Source: Clostridia bacterium (GTDB taxonomy: Bacteria; Bacillota; Clostridia; Oscillospirales; CAG-272). Taken from it: DNA of 14,291 nucleotides. How positions within the stretch are numbered: position 1 is the first letter of the stretch; every line of letters begins with the position of its first letter. Below the pieces are notes generated by a model. It ran no database searches. It was not told where the DNA came from and saw only the letters and a list, made by a program, of their open reading frames with translations. Made by a program: the position numbers and the translations under genes. Positions 1 through 6,810 of the stretch are shown one piece after another. The DNA is taken from NCBI GenBank assembly GCA_900753285.1, contig CAADYN010000279.1, positions 1-14,291 of the forward strand. The letters run 5' to 3'.

Positions 1-2
1 AC

Positions 3-731
3 ATCCACTCCTGCCTCTCCCCCTGCGGCGACGACGACATGACTCCCGCGAACATTGTCGGAATGGCACTGCTAAACGGGCTGAACATCATCGCGCTCAC
101 CGACCACAACACCTCGAAGAACTGTCCGGCATTCTTTGCTCAGGCAAGGCTTCATGGAATTGTTCCGGTTCCGGGAATGGAGCTTACGACGGCGGAAGAT
201 ATTCACGTTGTATGCCTGTTCCGCGAGCTGTCGGACGCTATGAAATTTGATATGTTTGTCAGCGGCAGGCGGATTCTAATCCAAAACAAGCCTGAGATAT
301 TCGGGCATCAGTACATAGTCGACGAAAACGACGAGGTCTGCGGAGAAGAGGAAAATCTTCTGATAAACGCGACCGACATCACCCTCGAAGAAGCGGTTGA
401 GGCAGTTCTCTCACGCGGCGGAGTATGTTATCCCGCACACATAGACCGAACGTCAAACGGAATTGTAGCGGTTCTCGGCTCGTTCCCGGAAGACATAGGC
501 TACACCGCGTATGAGCTGAACAACGCAGCTTCCGTATCGGAGTACGAAAAGCGTTTTCCGTTTTTGAAAAATCTTCCGAGAGCGGTTTCGTCCGACGCGC
601 ACAACCTTTGGAGCATATCCGAAGCTGAGTTTTCGATACCGATTGACGACGAGCCGTATTCAAGCTCCCTCGTGAGAAACAGACTTATCGACTACCTGCT
701 CGGAATTGGAAGGAGCGGCGGCAATGGATGA
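3..731 (+). CDS. PHP-domain metal-dependent phosphoesterase, 5' truncated
   Basis: The open frame runs from the left edge without a start. Codons 3-38 encode IHSCLSPCGDDD, which joined to the following MTP is the classic opening of a PHP domain, so the ATG at 39 is internal and the true start lies outside the window. Counting from that ATG, likely metal-binding positions are D22/H23 (TDHN), E48 (GMELT), H56 (DIHVV), H134 (PAHID) and D186/H188 (SDAHN), plus the His of IHS before it. The full set of PHP motifs is therefore present. The family hydrolyses phosphoesters using two or three metal ions; the substrate here is unknown. There is no signal peptide in view and it is probably cytoplasmic. 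Its stop overlaps the start of the next gene by 8 bases, indicating translational coupling with the hydrogenase operon. Family assignment is firm, role in the operon is not known. Confidence 0.9.
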   Translation: MHSCLSPCGDDDMTPANIVGMALLNGLNIIALTDHNTSKNCPAFFAQARLHGIVPVPGMELTTAEDIHVVCLFRELSDAMKFDMFVSGRRILIQNKPEIFGHQYIVDENDEVCGEEENLLINATDITLEEAVEAVLSRGGVCYPAHIDRTSNGIVAVLGSFPEDIGYTAYELNNAASVSEYEKRFPFLKNLPRAVSSDAHNLWSISEAEFSIPIDDEPYSSSLVRNRLIDYLLGIGRSGGNG

Positions 732-1275
732 GCTTTCACTCTATGTACTTGACATTACAATGAACTCCGTAAGAGCGGGCGCGACCGAGATTTCAATCAC
801 GATTGAAGAGTTGGGAGATTGGCTGACGCTGACTGTGTCCGACAACGGCTGCGGAATGACGGAAGAACAGCTGAAAAAGCTCGACAATCCGTTCTTCACC
901 ACCCGAAAGACGCGCAAGGTAGGACTCGGGATACCGTTTCTGAAAATGCTCGCCGAAATGACGGGAGGAGAAGTAAAAATCGAGTCCGTCTCCGAAAAGG
1001 TGAGTGAAAACCACGGAACAACGACTTTTGCCAAATTCGGTCGGCACCACATTGATTTTATCCCGCTGGGAGACATGACGTCCACTGTAACGACGCTCAT
1101 ACAAGGCTCTCCCGAAGTGGATTTTACGTTTACTCACAAAACGGAAGAGGGCGAGGTTCGTCTTTCCTGCCGTGAGATTCGCGAAGTGCTTGGCAGTGAC
1201 GTTTCACTCTCCGAGCCTGAGGTTCTCATGTGGATAGACGGATATCTCAGAGAGCAGTACGCCGAGCTGAAATAA
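724..1275 (+). CDS. GHKL/HATPase-fold ATP-binding protein of the hydrogenase operon
   Basis: A 183-residue protein that is essentially a single histidine-kinase/anti-sigma-type ATP-binding domain. Visible motifs are the N box around N14 (ITMNSVRAGA), the G1 box D40-N-G-C-G-M45, a FFTT lid-region motif at 57-60, and the G2-like G67-L-G69. No phosphoacceptor His domain and no membrane segment are seen, so it is not a complete sensor kinase. I chose the ATG at 724 because AGGAG at 711-715 sits 8 bases upstream; an in-frame TTG at 706 is a weaker alternative. The gene overlaps the PHP gene by 8 bases. From memory, single-domain ATPases of this kind often lie beside NuoF-like/HydB and [FeFe]-hydrogenase genes in clostridia; their function is not established. 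Possible roles are regulation by a phosphoswitch or help in complex assembly, both inference. Confidence 0.87.
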   Translation: MDELSLYVLDITMNSVRAGATEISITIEELGDWLTLTVSDNGCGMTEEQLKKLDNPFFTTRKTRKVGLGIPFLKMLAEMTGGEVKIESVSEKVSENHGTTTFAKFGRHHIDFIPLGDMTSTVTTLIQGSPEVDFTFTHKTEEGEVRLSCREIREVLGSDVSLSEPEVLMWIDGYLREQYAELK

Positions 1276-1334
1276 AAAAGAGTAAACAAAACAAAGCAAA
1301 TAATTTATTTAAAATATCGAAAGGAACTCACATT

Positions 1335-1706
1335 ATGAAGTCACTTGAGGAACTCAAGGCTATAAAAGCCAAAATGCAGGACAAGGTTTCTGTACGTACC
1401 TCCAGCGGAGACATCAGAATCGTAGTAGGAATGGCTACCTGCGGTATCGCTGCGGGCGCACGTCCTGTTCTGAACGCTTTTGTTGAAGGCATCACAGACG
1501 CAGGTCTTTCCGACAAGGTTATGGTATCTCAGACAGGCTGCATCGGCATATGCCAGTACGAGCCCGTTGTAGAGATCTACGAAAAGGACAAGGAAAAAGT
1601 CACATACGTTAAGATGACCCCCGAAAAGGCGGCTGAAGTTATCGAAAAGCACGTCAAGGGCGGCAACGTCATCACAGAATACACAATCGGCGCAGCCAAG
1701 ATATAA
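1335..1706 (+). CDS. small thioredoxin-fold [2Fe-2S] ferredoxin-like protein
   Basis: A 123-residue protein related to the thioredoxin-like [2Fe-2S] domain of NuoE/HydC and of the HydB N-terminus. The C-terminal cluster motif TGC(69)IGIC(73) is clear. The N-terminal half of the motif is ATC(36)GIAAGA, which aligns to CGGTGC in HydB; the first of those two cysteines corresponds to V31 here, so only three of the usual four ligands are present. It therefore may bind a cluster with an unusual fourth ligand, or may have a different role. The start at 1335 is supported by AAGGA at 1321-1325, 9 bases upstream; the frame stays open further 5' but without another good start. It lies 59 bases after the ATPase gene and 22 bases before hydB. 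The likely role is electron transfer or a structural role in the hydrogenase complex (inference). Confidence 0.88.
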   Translation: MKSLEELKAIKAKMQDKVSVRTSSGDIRIVVGMATCGIAAGARPVLNAFVEGITDAGLSDKVMVSQTGCIGICQYEPVVEIYEKDKEKVTYVKMTPEKAAEVIEKHVKGGNVITEYTIGAAKI

Positions 1707-1711
1707 CTTTT

Positions 1712-1717
1712 AGGAGG
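1712..1717 (+). promoter_or_regulatory. strong ribosome binding site of hydB
   Basis: AGGAGG lies 11 bases before the ATG at 1729, a full Shine-Dalgarno match that fixes the hydB start. Confidence 0.85.
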
Positions 1718-1728
1718 AAAAAACACTT

Positions 1729-3531
1729 ATGATTCGTTCTCATGTACTGGTGTGCGGTGGTACCGGATGTACTTCTTCAGGCAGCCAAGCCATCCGTGAA
1801 AAGCTCGCCGAAGAGCTTAAAATTCAGGGTCTTGATGAAGAGGTCAAGATAGTTCAGACAGGCTGCTTCGGTCTTTGCGCACTTGGTCCCATCATGATCA
1901 TCTATCCGGAAGGAACCTTCTATTCAAGAGTAACTCCCGAAGATATTCACGAAATCGTTTCCGAGCACCTCCTCAAGGGTCGTATCGTTGAACGTCTTGT
2001 TTACAATGAAACCGGCAACACTCACGGTGAAGAAGAAGCCGTTGCCGCATCCCTTAACGAAACCGCGTTCTACAAGAAGCAGAAGAGAGTTGCTCTCCGT
2101 AACTGCGGCGTCATCAACCCCGAGCAGATCGACGAGTATATCGCAATGGACGGTTACTTCGCGCTCGCTAAGGTTCTTAAGGAAATGACTCCCGAAGAAG
2201 TTATCCAGACTATTTCAGCGTCCGGTCTTCGCGGAAGAGGAGGCGGAGGATTCCCCACAGGTCGTAAATGGCAGTTCGCAAGAGCGTCCGTTTCCGACAA
2301 GAAGTACGTTGTATGTAACGCCGACGAAGGTGACCCGGGTGCGTTCATGGACCGTTCCGTTCTCGAAGGCGACCCGCACGCAGTTCTCGAAGCTATGGCT
2401 ATCGCCGGCTACGCTATCGGTGCTGACGAAGGCTGGATCTACGTTCGTGCAGAATATCCTATCGCAGTAAAGAGACTCAATATCGCTATCGAACAGGCAA
2501 GAGAATACGGTCTGCTCGGCAAGGACATCTTCGGCACAGGCTTCAACTTCGATATTCACATCAGACTCGGCGCAGGCGCGTTCGTTTGCGGTGAAGAAAC
2601 TGCTCTCCTTACCTCCATTGAAGGTAATCGCGGTGAGCCTCGTCCGCGTCCTCCGTTCCCGGCAGTTAAGGGTCTGTGGGGTCAGCCTACAATAGTTAAC
2701 AACGTTGAAACCTACGCTAACGTAGCTCAGATCATTCTCAAGGGAGCAGACTGGTTCTCTTCCATGGGTACTGAAGGCTCCAAGGGTACAAAGGTATTCG
2801 CTCTCGGCGGAAAGATTAAGAACACAGGTCTTGTTGAAATTCCTATGGGTACAACTCTCCGCGAGATCATCGAAGAAATCGGCGGCGGCATTCCGCACGG
2901 CAAAAAGTTCAAGGCTGCTCAGACCGGAGGTCCTTCCGGCGGATGCATTCCGGCTTCTCTTATCGACACTGAAATCGATTTTGACAACCTTACAAAAATC
3001 GGCTGCATGATGGGCTCCGGCGGTCTTATCGTAATGGACGAGGACACCTGTATGGTCGACATCGCGAAGTTCTTCCTTGAATTCACAGTCGATGAATCCT
3101 GCGGTAAGTGCTCTCCCTGCCGTATCGGTACAGTAAGACTTCTCGAGATTCTTAACAAGATCACCTCCGGCAACGGCGAAATGGAAGATCTTGACAAGCT
3201 CGAAGAACTCGCAAACTACATAAAGTCCGCTTCTCTCTGCGCCCTCGGTCAGACAGCTCCTAACCCGATTCTCTCTACACTCCACTTCTTCCGCGACGAA
3301 TATATCGCACACATTGTCGACAAGAAGTGTCCCGCAGGCGTCTGCAAGAAGCTCCTCTCCTATGAAATCGATCCCGAAAAGTGCCGCGGCTGTACTCTCT
3401 GCGCGAGAAACTGCCCTGCCGGAGCTATCACGGGTAAGGTTAAGGAGCCTCACGTCATCAACAAGGAAAAGTGCGTAAAGTGCGGAGCTTGTATCGAAAA
3501 GTGTAAGTTCGGCGCTATCTCCAAGAAATAA
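1729..3531 (+). CDS. hydB: HydB, NuoF-like NADH/FMN subunit of a multimeric [FeFe] hydrogenase
   Basis: A 600-residue flavoprotein, about the usual HydB length. Domains in order: a thioredoxin-fold [2Fe-2S] domain (C9, C14, C46, C50); a NuoF-type core with the nucleotide-binding glycine-rich motif GRGGGGFPTGRKW (169-181) and the flavin-region motif NADEGDPGAF (197-206); a [4Fe-4S] site SCGKCSPCR with C458, C461, C464 and distal C504; and a C-terminal two-cluster ferredoxin domain (C552, C555, C558, C562 and C582, C585, C588, C592). All expected cluster ligands are present. C534 and C539 (KKCPAGVCK) lie between core and ferredoxin domain and could be part of a metal site; that is inference. 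In characterised relatives this subunit oxidises or reduces NAD(H) at FMN and exchanges electrons with HydA and ferredoxin in the cytoplasm. It is followed 23 bases later by hydA. The family call is very secure; whether the enzyme bifurcates electrons is inferred. Confidence 0.96.
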   Translation: MIRSHVLVCGGTGCTSSGSQAIREKLAEELKIQGLDEEVKIVQTGCFGLCALGPIMIIYPEGTFYSRVTPEDIHEIVSEHLLKGRIVERLVYNETGNTHGEEEAVAASLNETAFYKKQKRVALRNCGVINPEQIDEYIAMDGYFALAKVLKEMTPEEVIQTISASGLRGRGGGGFPTGRKWQFARASVSDKKYVVCNADEGDPGAFMDRSVLEGDPHAVLEAMAIAGYAIGADEGWIYVRAEYPIAVKRLNIAIEQAREYGLLGKDIFGTGFNFDIHIRLGAGAFVCGEETALLTSIEGNRGEPRPRPPFPAVKGLWGQPTIVNNVETYANVAQIILKGADWFSSMGTEGSKGTKVFALGGKIKNTGLVEIPMGTTLREIIEEIGGGIPHGKKFKAAQTGGPSGGCIPASLIDTEIDFDNLTKIGCMMGSGGLIVMDEDTCMVDIAKFFLEFTVDESCGKCSPCRIGTVRLLEILNKITSGNGEMEDLDKLEELANYIKSASLCALGQTAPNPILSTLHFFRDEYIAHIVDKKCPAGVCKKLLSYEIDPEKCRGCTLCARNCPAGAITGKVKEPHVINKEKCVKCGACIEKCKFGAISKK

Positions 3532-3554
3532 TAGAAAGGGTCGGAATTAAATAA

Positions 3555-5300
3555 ATGGATATGGTTAATGTAAAAATAAACGGTGCCGACTATTCCGTAC
3601 CTGCCGGCATTACAGTTCTCGAAGCCTGCAGATACGCAAACATCGACATCCCCACACTCTGCTATCTCAAGGATATCAACCAGATTGGCGCGTGCCGTCT
3701 ATGTCTCGTTGAAGTTAAGGGCGCGAGAGGTCTTGTTGCTTCCTGCGTATATCCCGTAAACGAAGGCATGGAGATTCAGACAAACACTCCCAAAATCAGA
3801 GCCGTAAGAAAGACAAACCTCGAGCTTGTTCTTTCCGCTCACAACAAGAAGTGCCTCACCTGCGTACGCTCCACCTCCTGCGAACTCCAGAAGCTCTGCC
3901 AGGAATACCGTGTTGACGAGGACCGCTTCTGCTACTCCCCGAAGGAAACAAAGGCTCAGATCGACGACTCTTCCGTTTCCATCATCAGAGACAACTCCAA
4001 GTGTATCCTCTGCCGCCGCTGCGTAGCTGCCTGCAACAAACAGCAGGGTATCGGCGCTATCGGCGTAGCTAACCGTGGTTTCGACTCCAAAATCGAGTGC
4101 GCGTTTGAAAAGCCCCTCGCTGAAACCTCCTGTATCAACTGCGGTCAGTGTATCGTTGCCTGCCCCGTCGGCGCTCTCTACGAAAGAGACGATACTCAGA
4201 AGATATTCGACGCTATCTCCGATCCCACAAAGCACGTTGCTATCTGCTGCGCTCCTTCAGTTCGTGCCACAATCGGCGAATGCTTCGGTCTTGAACCCGG
4301 CACAGACGTTGAAGGCAAGATGGTTGCTGCTCTCAAGAAGCTCGGCTTCGACGGAGTATACGACATGAACTTCACAGCTGACCTTACAATCATGGAAGAA
4401 GCTACCGAATTCCTCGGAAGAGTAAAGAACGGCGGCGTACTCCCGATGATCACCTCCTGCTCACCCGGATGGGTCAAATACTGCGAACACTACTTCCCTG
4501 AAATGACAGAGAACCTCTCCACCTGCAAGTCTCCTCAGCAGATGTTCGGCGCAATGTACAAGACATATTTCGCTGAAAAGCTCGGTCTCAACCCCGAAGA
4601 TATCGTATTCGTTTCCGCTATCCCCTGCACGGCTAAGAAGTTCGAGGTCGGCAGAGACGGTCAGGATGTAAACGGTATGCCCGGCGTTGACATTGCCGTT
4701 ACAACACGTGAGCTTGGCAGAATGATCGAAATGGCAGGTATCGACTTCAAGGCTCTCGCAGACGAAAAGTTCGATCAGCCTATCGACATCGGTTCAGGCG
4801 CAGGCGCTATCTTCGGCGCTACCGGCGGTGTTATGGAAGCTGCTCTCCGTACCGCTGCGGAAGTTATCGAAGGAAAGCCGCTTGAAAAGCTCGAATTCGA
4901 CGACGTACGCGGAACAGAAGGCATCAAGTTTGCTAAGTACAAGCTCGGCGACGTTGAACTCAAGGTTGCAGTTGCTTCCGGTACAGCTAACGCAAACAAG
5001 CTCCTTCGCGGCGTACAGGACGGAACATACGACGTTCAGTTCATCGAAATCATGGCTTCTCCCGGCGGATGCGGAAACGGCGGCGGTCAGCCTCTCCAGC
5101 CCGCTTCCGTTCGCAACAACGTGGACTTAAAGAGCCTCCGTGCTTCCGTTCTCTACAAAGCGGACTCCGAAAAGCTCGAATTCAGAAAGTCTCATGAAAA
5201 CCCGCTCATCAAGAAGGTTTACGAAGAATTCCTCGGCGAACCCAACTCACACAAGGCTCACGAGCTTCTCCATACTCACTACGTAAAGCGCGGTCTTTAA
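3555..5300 (+). CDS. hydA: HydA, [FeFe]-hydrogenase-type catalytic subunit with Ser at two H-cluster ligand positions
   Basis: A 581-residue protein with the full four-cluster N-terminal module: plant-type [2Fe-2S] (C36, C47, C50, C64), a His-ligated [4Fe-4S] site (H96, C100, C103, C109) and two [4Fe-4S] clusters (C150, C153, C156, C160; C193, C196, C199, C203). The H-cluster domain follows and ends with the small-subunit-like tail. It aligns to Clostridium pasteurianum CpI with a constant +3 offset at every key site. L1 is TSC(302)S(303)PGW, L2 is PC(358)TAKK, L3 is MAS(502)PGGC(506). By that alignment the cubane ligands C300 and C499 are Ser, while C355 and C503 are kept. The proton-path residues C302, E282, S322, E285, and K361, are also kept. 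M353 of CpI is I356. It lacks the C-terminal [2Fe-2S] extension seen in some HydA. The ATG at 3555 is used; M3 is an alternative. Whether it makes H2 cannot be told from sequence. Confidence 0.93.
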   Translation: MDMVNVKINGADYSVPAGITVLEACRYANIDIPTLCYLKDINQIGACRLCLVEVKGARGLVASCVYPVNEGMEIQTNTPKIRAVRKTNLELVLSAHNKKCLTCVRSTSCELQKLCQEYRVDEDRFCYSPKETKAQIDDSSVSIIRDNSKCILCRRCVAACNKQQGIGAIGVANRGFDSKIECAFEKPLAETSCINCGQCIVACPVGALYERDDTQKIFDAISDPTKHVAICCAPSVRATIGECFGLEPGTDVEGKMVAALKKLGFDGVYDMNFTADLTIMEEATEFLGRVKNGGVLPMITSCSPGWVKYCEHYFPEMTENLSTCKSPQQMFGAMYKTYFAEKLGLNPEDIVFVSAIPCTAKKFEVGRDGQDVNGMPGVDIAVTTRELGRMIEMAGIDFKALADEKFDQPIDIGSGAGAIFGATGGVMEAALRTAAEVIEGKPLEKLEFDDVRGTEGIKFAKYKLGDVELKVAVASGTANANKLLRGVQDGTYDVQFIEIMASPGGCGNGGGQPLQPASVRNNVDLKSLRASVLYKADSEKLEFRKSHENPLIKKVYEEFLGEPNSHKAHELLHTHYVKRGL

Positions 5301-5310
5301 TTAAATAAAC

Positions 5311-5349
5311 AAAGCCGGGATGTGTAAAAAGCATCTCGGTTTTTCTTTT
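5311..5349 (+). terminator. rho-independent terminator after hydA
   Basis: An 8-bp stem pairs 5315-5322 (CCGGGATG) with 5332-5339 (CATCTCGG), with one G-T wobble and a 9-base loop. It is followed by TTTTTCTTTT and preceded by AAA that can extend the stem. It lies 10 bases after the hydA stop and closes the hydrogenase operon. Confidence 0.88.
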
Positions 5350-5369
5350 GGTTAACTTGCTTAATTATA

Positions 5370-5399
5370 TTGACATTTCATCTTGCTGTATGGTAAAAT
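5370..5399 (+). promoter_or_regulatory. sigma-A-type promoter for the GH27-like gene
   Basis: A perfect -35 box TTGACA (5370-5375) is separated by 18 bases from TAAAAT (5394-5399), with an extended -10 TG at 5391-5392. It sits just after the hydA terminator and about 38 bases before the gene's start, so the glycosidase genes are probably transcribed independently of the hydrogenase operon. No operator-like inverted repeat is obvious. Confidence 0.75.
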
Positions 5400-5436
5400 T
5401 ATATCAACGAATATTATTTTCACAAAGGAGAACGAT

Positions 5437-6762
5437 ATGAAAAAACCGGTAACACCGTACATGGGATGGAACTCATGGGACTGCTACGGCGCGGCTGTCA
5501 CAGAAGATATCGTCCGTGCCAATGCCGAATTTATGGCGAAAAATCTCAAGAAATACGGCTGGGAGTACATCGTCGTAGACATCGAATGGGCTGAACCTAA
5601 TGCAAAGAACAACGAATACAACGCTTTCGCCGACCTTGCGATGGACGAATACGGCAGACTCATCCCCGCTGTCAACCGCTTCCCGTCATCGGCAGGAGGA
5701 AAAGGATTTAAGCCTCTCGCAGATTATGTACATTCTCTCGGACTAAAGTTCGGCATACACATCATGAGAGGAATACCGCGCAACGCCGTCCACAGAAAGC
5801 TCCCCATTCTCGGAACAAATCTCACCGCCGACAGAATAGCCGACCCGTCAAGCATATGCTACTGGAACAGCGGAATGTACGGTATTTACGCCCATGCAGA
5901 GGGCGCTGAGGCTTACTACAACTCCATCTTCGCGCTTTACGCCGAGTGGGGTGTGGACTTCATCAAGTGCGACGACATTGCCCGTGAGATGCCCCGCTGT
6001 GTCTGGGAGCTTCGTCTGCTGAGCAAATGCCTGAAAAACTGCGACAGAGATATGGTGCTCAGTCTCTCTCCCGGTCCGGCTAAGCTCACGTTTGCGCAGA
6101 TTTACCGTGACACAGCAAATATGTGGCGTATAACCGACGACTTCTGGGATTCATGGGACGCGCTTTACGCAATGTTTGAGAGATGCGAAAAGTGGTCGAT
6201 ACACACGACAGCCGGACACTTCCCCGACGCGGATATGCTCCCGATTGGCGCGATTCGTCAGGTGTACAACAAGGACAACCGCACAAACTTCACCGAGGAC
6301 GAGCAGTGGACTATGATGAATCTGTGGTGCATATTCCGCTCACCCCTCATGATAGGCGGAGAAATGACAAAGTTTGACGACTTCACGATGAGTCTTCTCA
6401 CAAACGAAAGGCTCATAGAAATGCTGAACTGCTCACGTCACGCGCATCAGGTATGGAGAAAGAACTTTGACGAAGAAAGCGAAACTCCCATACTCGCGCT
6501 CGAGCATCCTCAGGTTCGCAGAGATTCCGACACGGAGGGCGTGCTTTGGACAGCGATGAAGGACGGCGGAGGTCAGTACGCGGCTGCATTCAACATAGGC
6601 GAGACCGAGCTTGATTTCGAGATTAAGGCAAGCGACCTTGAGACGGAATTCCACTGCGCCGAGAACATTCAGACGGGCGAGAGAATAATATTCGACGACA
6701 GCTTTACAGTGAAGCTCAGACCTCACCAGTCCGCGGCGTTTTTACTCGGAAATCTTGATTAA
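5437..6762 (+). CDS. GH27-like alpha-galactosidase-type glycoside hydrolase
   Basis: A 441-residue protein with the (beta/alpha)8-barrel start MGWNSWD (9-15), seen in GH27 enzymes. The nucleophile motif is VDFIKCDD, with D179 the likely nucleophile. The acid/base motif is ANMWRITDDFWDSW; aligning it to the human alpha-galactosidase segment with WRNFADIDDSW places the acid/base at D235. Other barrel motifs include VVDIEWAEP (46-54), HIMRG (108-112), GHFPDADML (260-268) and RSPLMIGG (301-308). There is no signal peptide, so it acts in the cytoplasm on imported oligosaccharides. The start is the ATG at 5437, 6 bases after AAGGAG (5425-5430); an upstream in-frame extension to 5383 covers the promoter and is rejected. 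A C-terminal beta domain fits residues from about 350. The substrate may be an alpha-galactoside, or a related sugar since GH27 also has other activities. It is followed by a GH43-like gene 48 bases later. Confidence 0.9.
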   Translation: MKKPVTPYMGWNSWDCYGAAVTEDIVRANAEFMAKNLKKYGWEYIVVDIEWAEPNAKNNEYNAFADLAMDEYGRLIPAVNRFPSSAGGKGFKPLADYVHSLGLKFGIHIMRGIPRNAVHRKLPILGTNLTADRIADPSSICYWNSGMYGIYAHAEGAEAYYNSIFALYAEWGVDFIKCDDIAREMPRCVWELRLLSKCLKNCDRDMVLSLSPGPAKLTFAQIYRDTANMWRITDDFWDSWDALYAMFERCEKWSIHTTAGHFPDADMLPIGAIRQVYNKDNRTNFTEDEQWTMMNLWCIFRSPLMIGGEMTKFDDFTMSLLTNERLIEMLNCSRHAHQVWRKNFDEESETPILALEHPQVRRDSDTEGVLWTAMKDGGGQYAAAFNIGETELDFEIKASDLETEFHCAENIQTGERIIFDDSFTVKLRPHQSAAFLLGNLD

Positions 6763-6783
6763 TCGGATAAAATCTGATATAAT
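6755..6783 (+). promoter_or_regulatory. possible promoter for the GH43-like gene
   Basis: TTGATT (6755-6760) and a perfect TATAAT (6778-6783) are spaced by 17 bases, with an extended -10 TG at 6775-6776. The -35 box overlaps the last codons of the GH27-like gene. The position, 27 bases before the start codon, gives a short leader. This could let the second glycosidase be expressed alone as well as by readthrough. Confidence 0.6.
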
Positions 6784-6810
6784 CATAGAAAAAAGGATTC
6801 GGAGATTAAA

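Noticed and set aside
39..41. ATG as start of the PHP gene
   Set aside because: The frame is open to the left edge and encodes conserved PHP residues (IHSCLSPCG) before this ATG.
1276..1334. Possible internal promoter before the small [2Fe-2S] gene
   Set aside because: An AT-rich -10-like stretch exists near 1310, but I see no -35 box at proper spacing.
2215..3453. 412-codon open frame on the - strand inside hydB
   Set aside because: It is antisense to a well-conserved gene, has no recognisable domain or ribosome binding site, and is explained by codon bias.
3699..4235. 178-codon - strand frame inside hydA
   Set aside because: It is a shadow of the conserved ferredoxin-domain coding region.
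5383..5436. N-terminal extension of the GH27-like protein
   Set aside because: It would overlap the promoter -10 region and ignores the AAGGAG placed 6 bases before the ATG at 5437.
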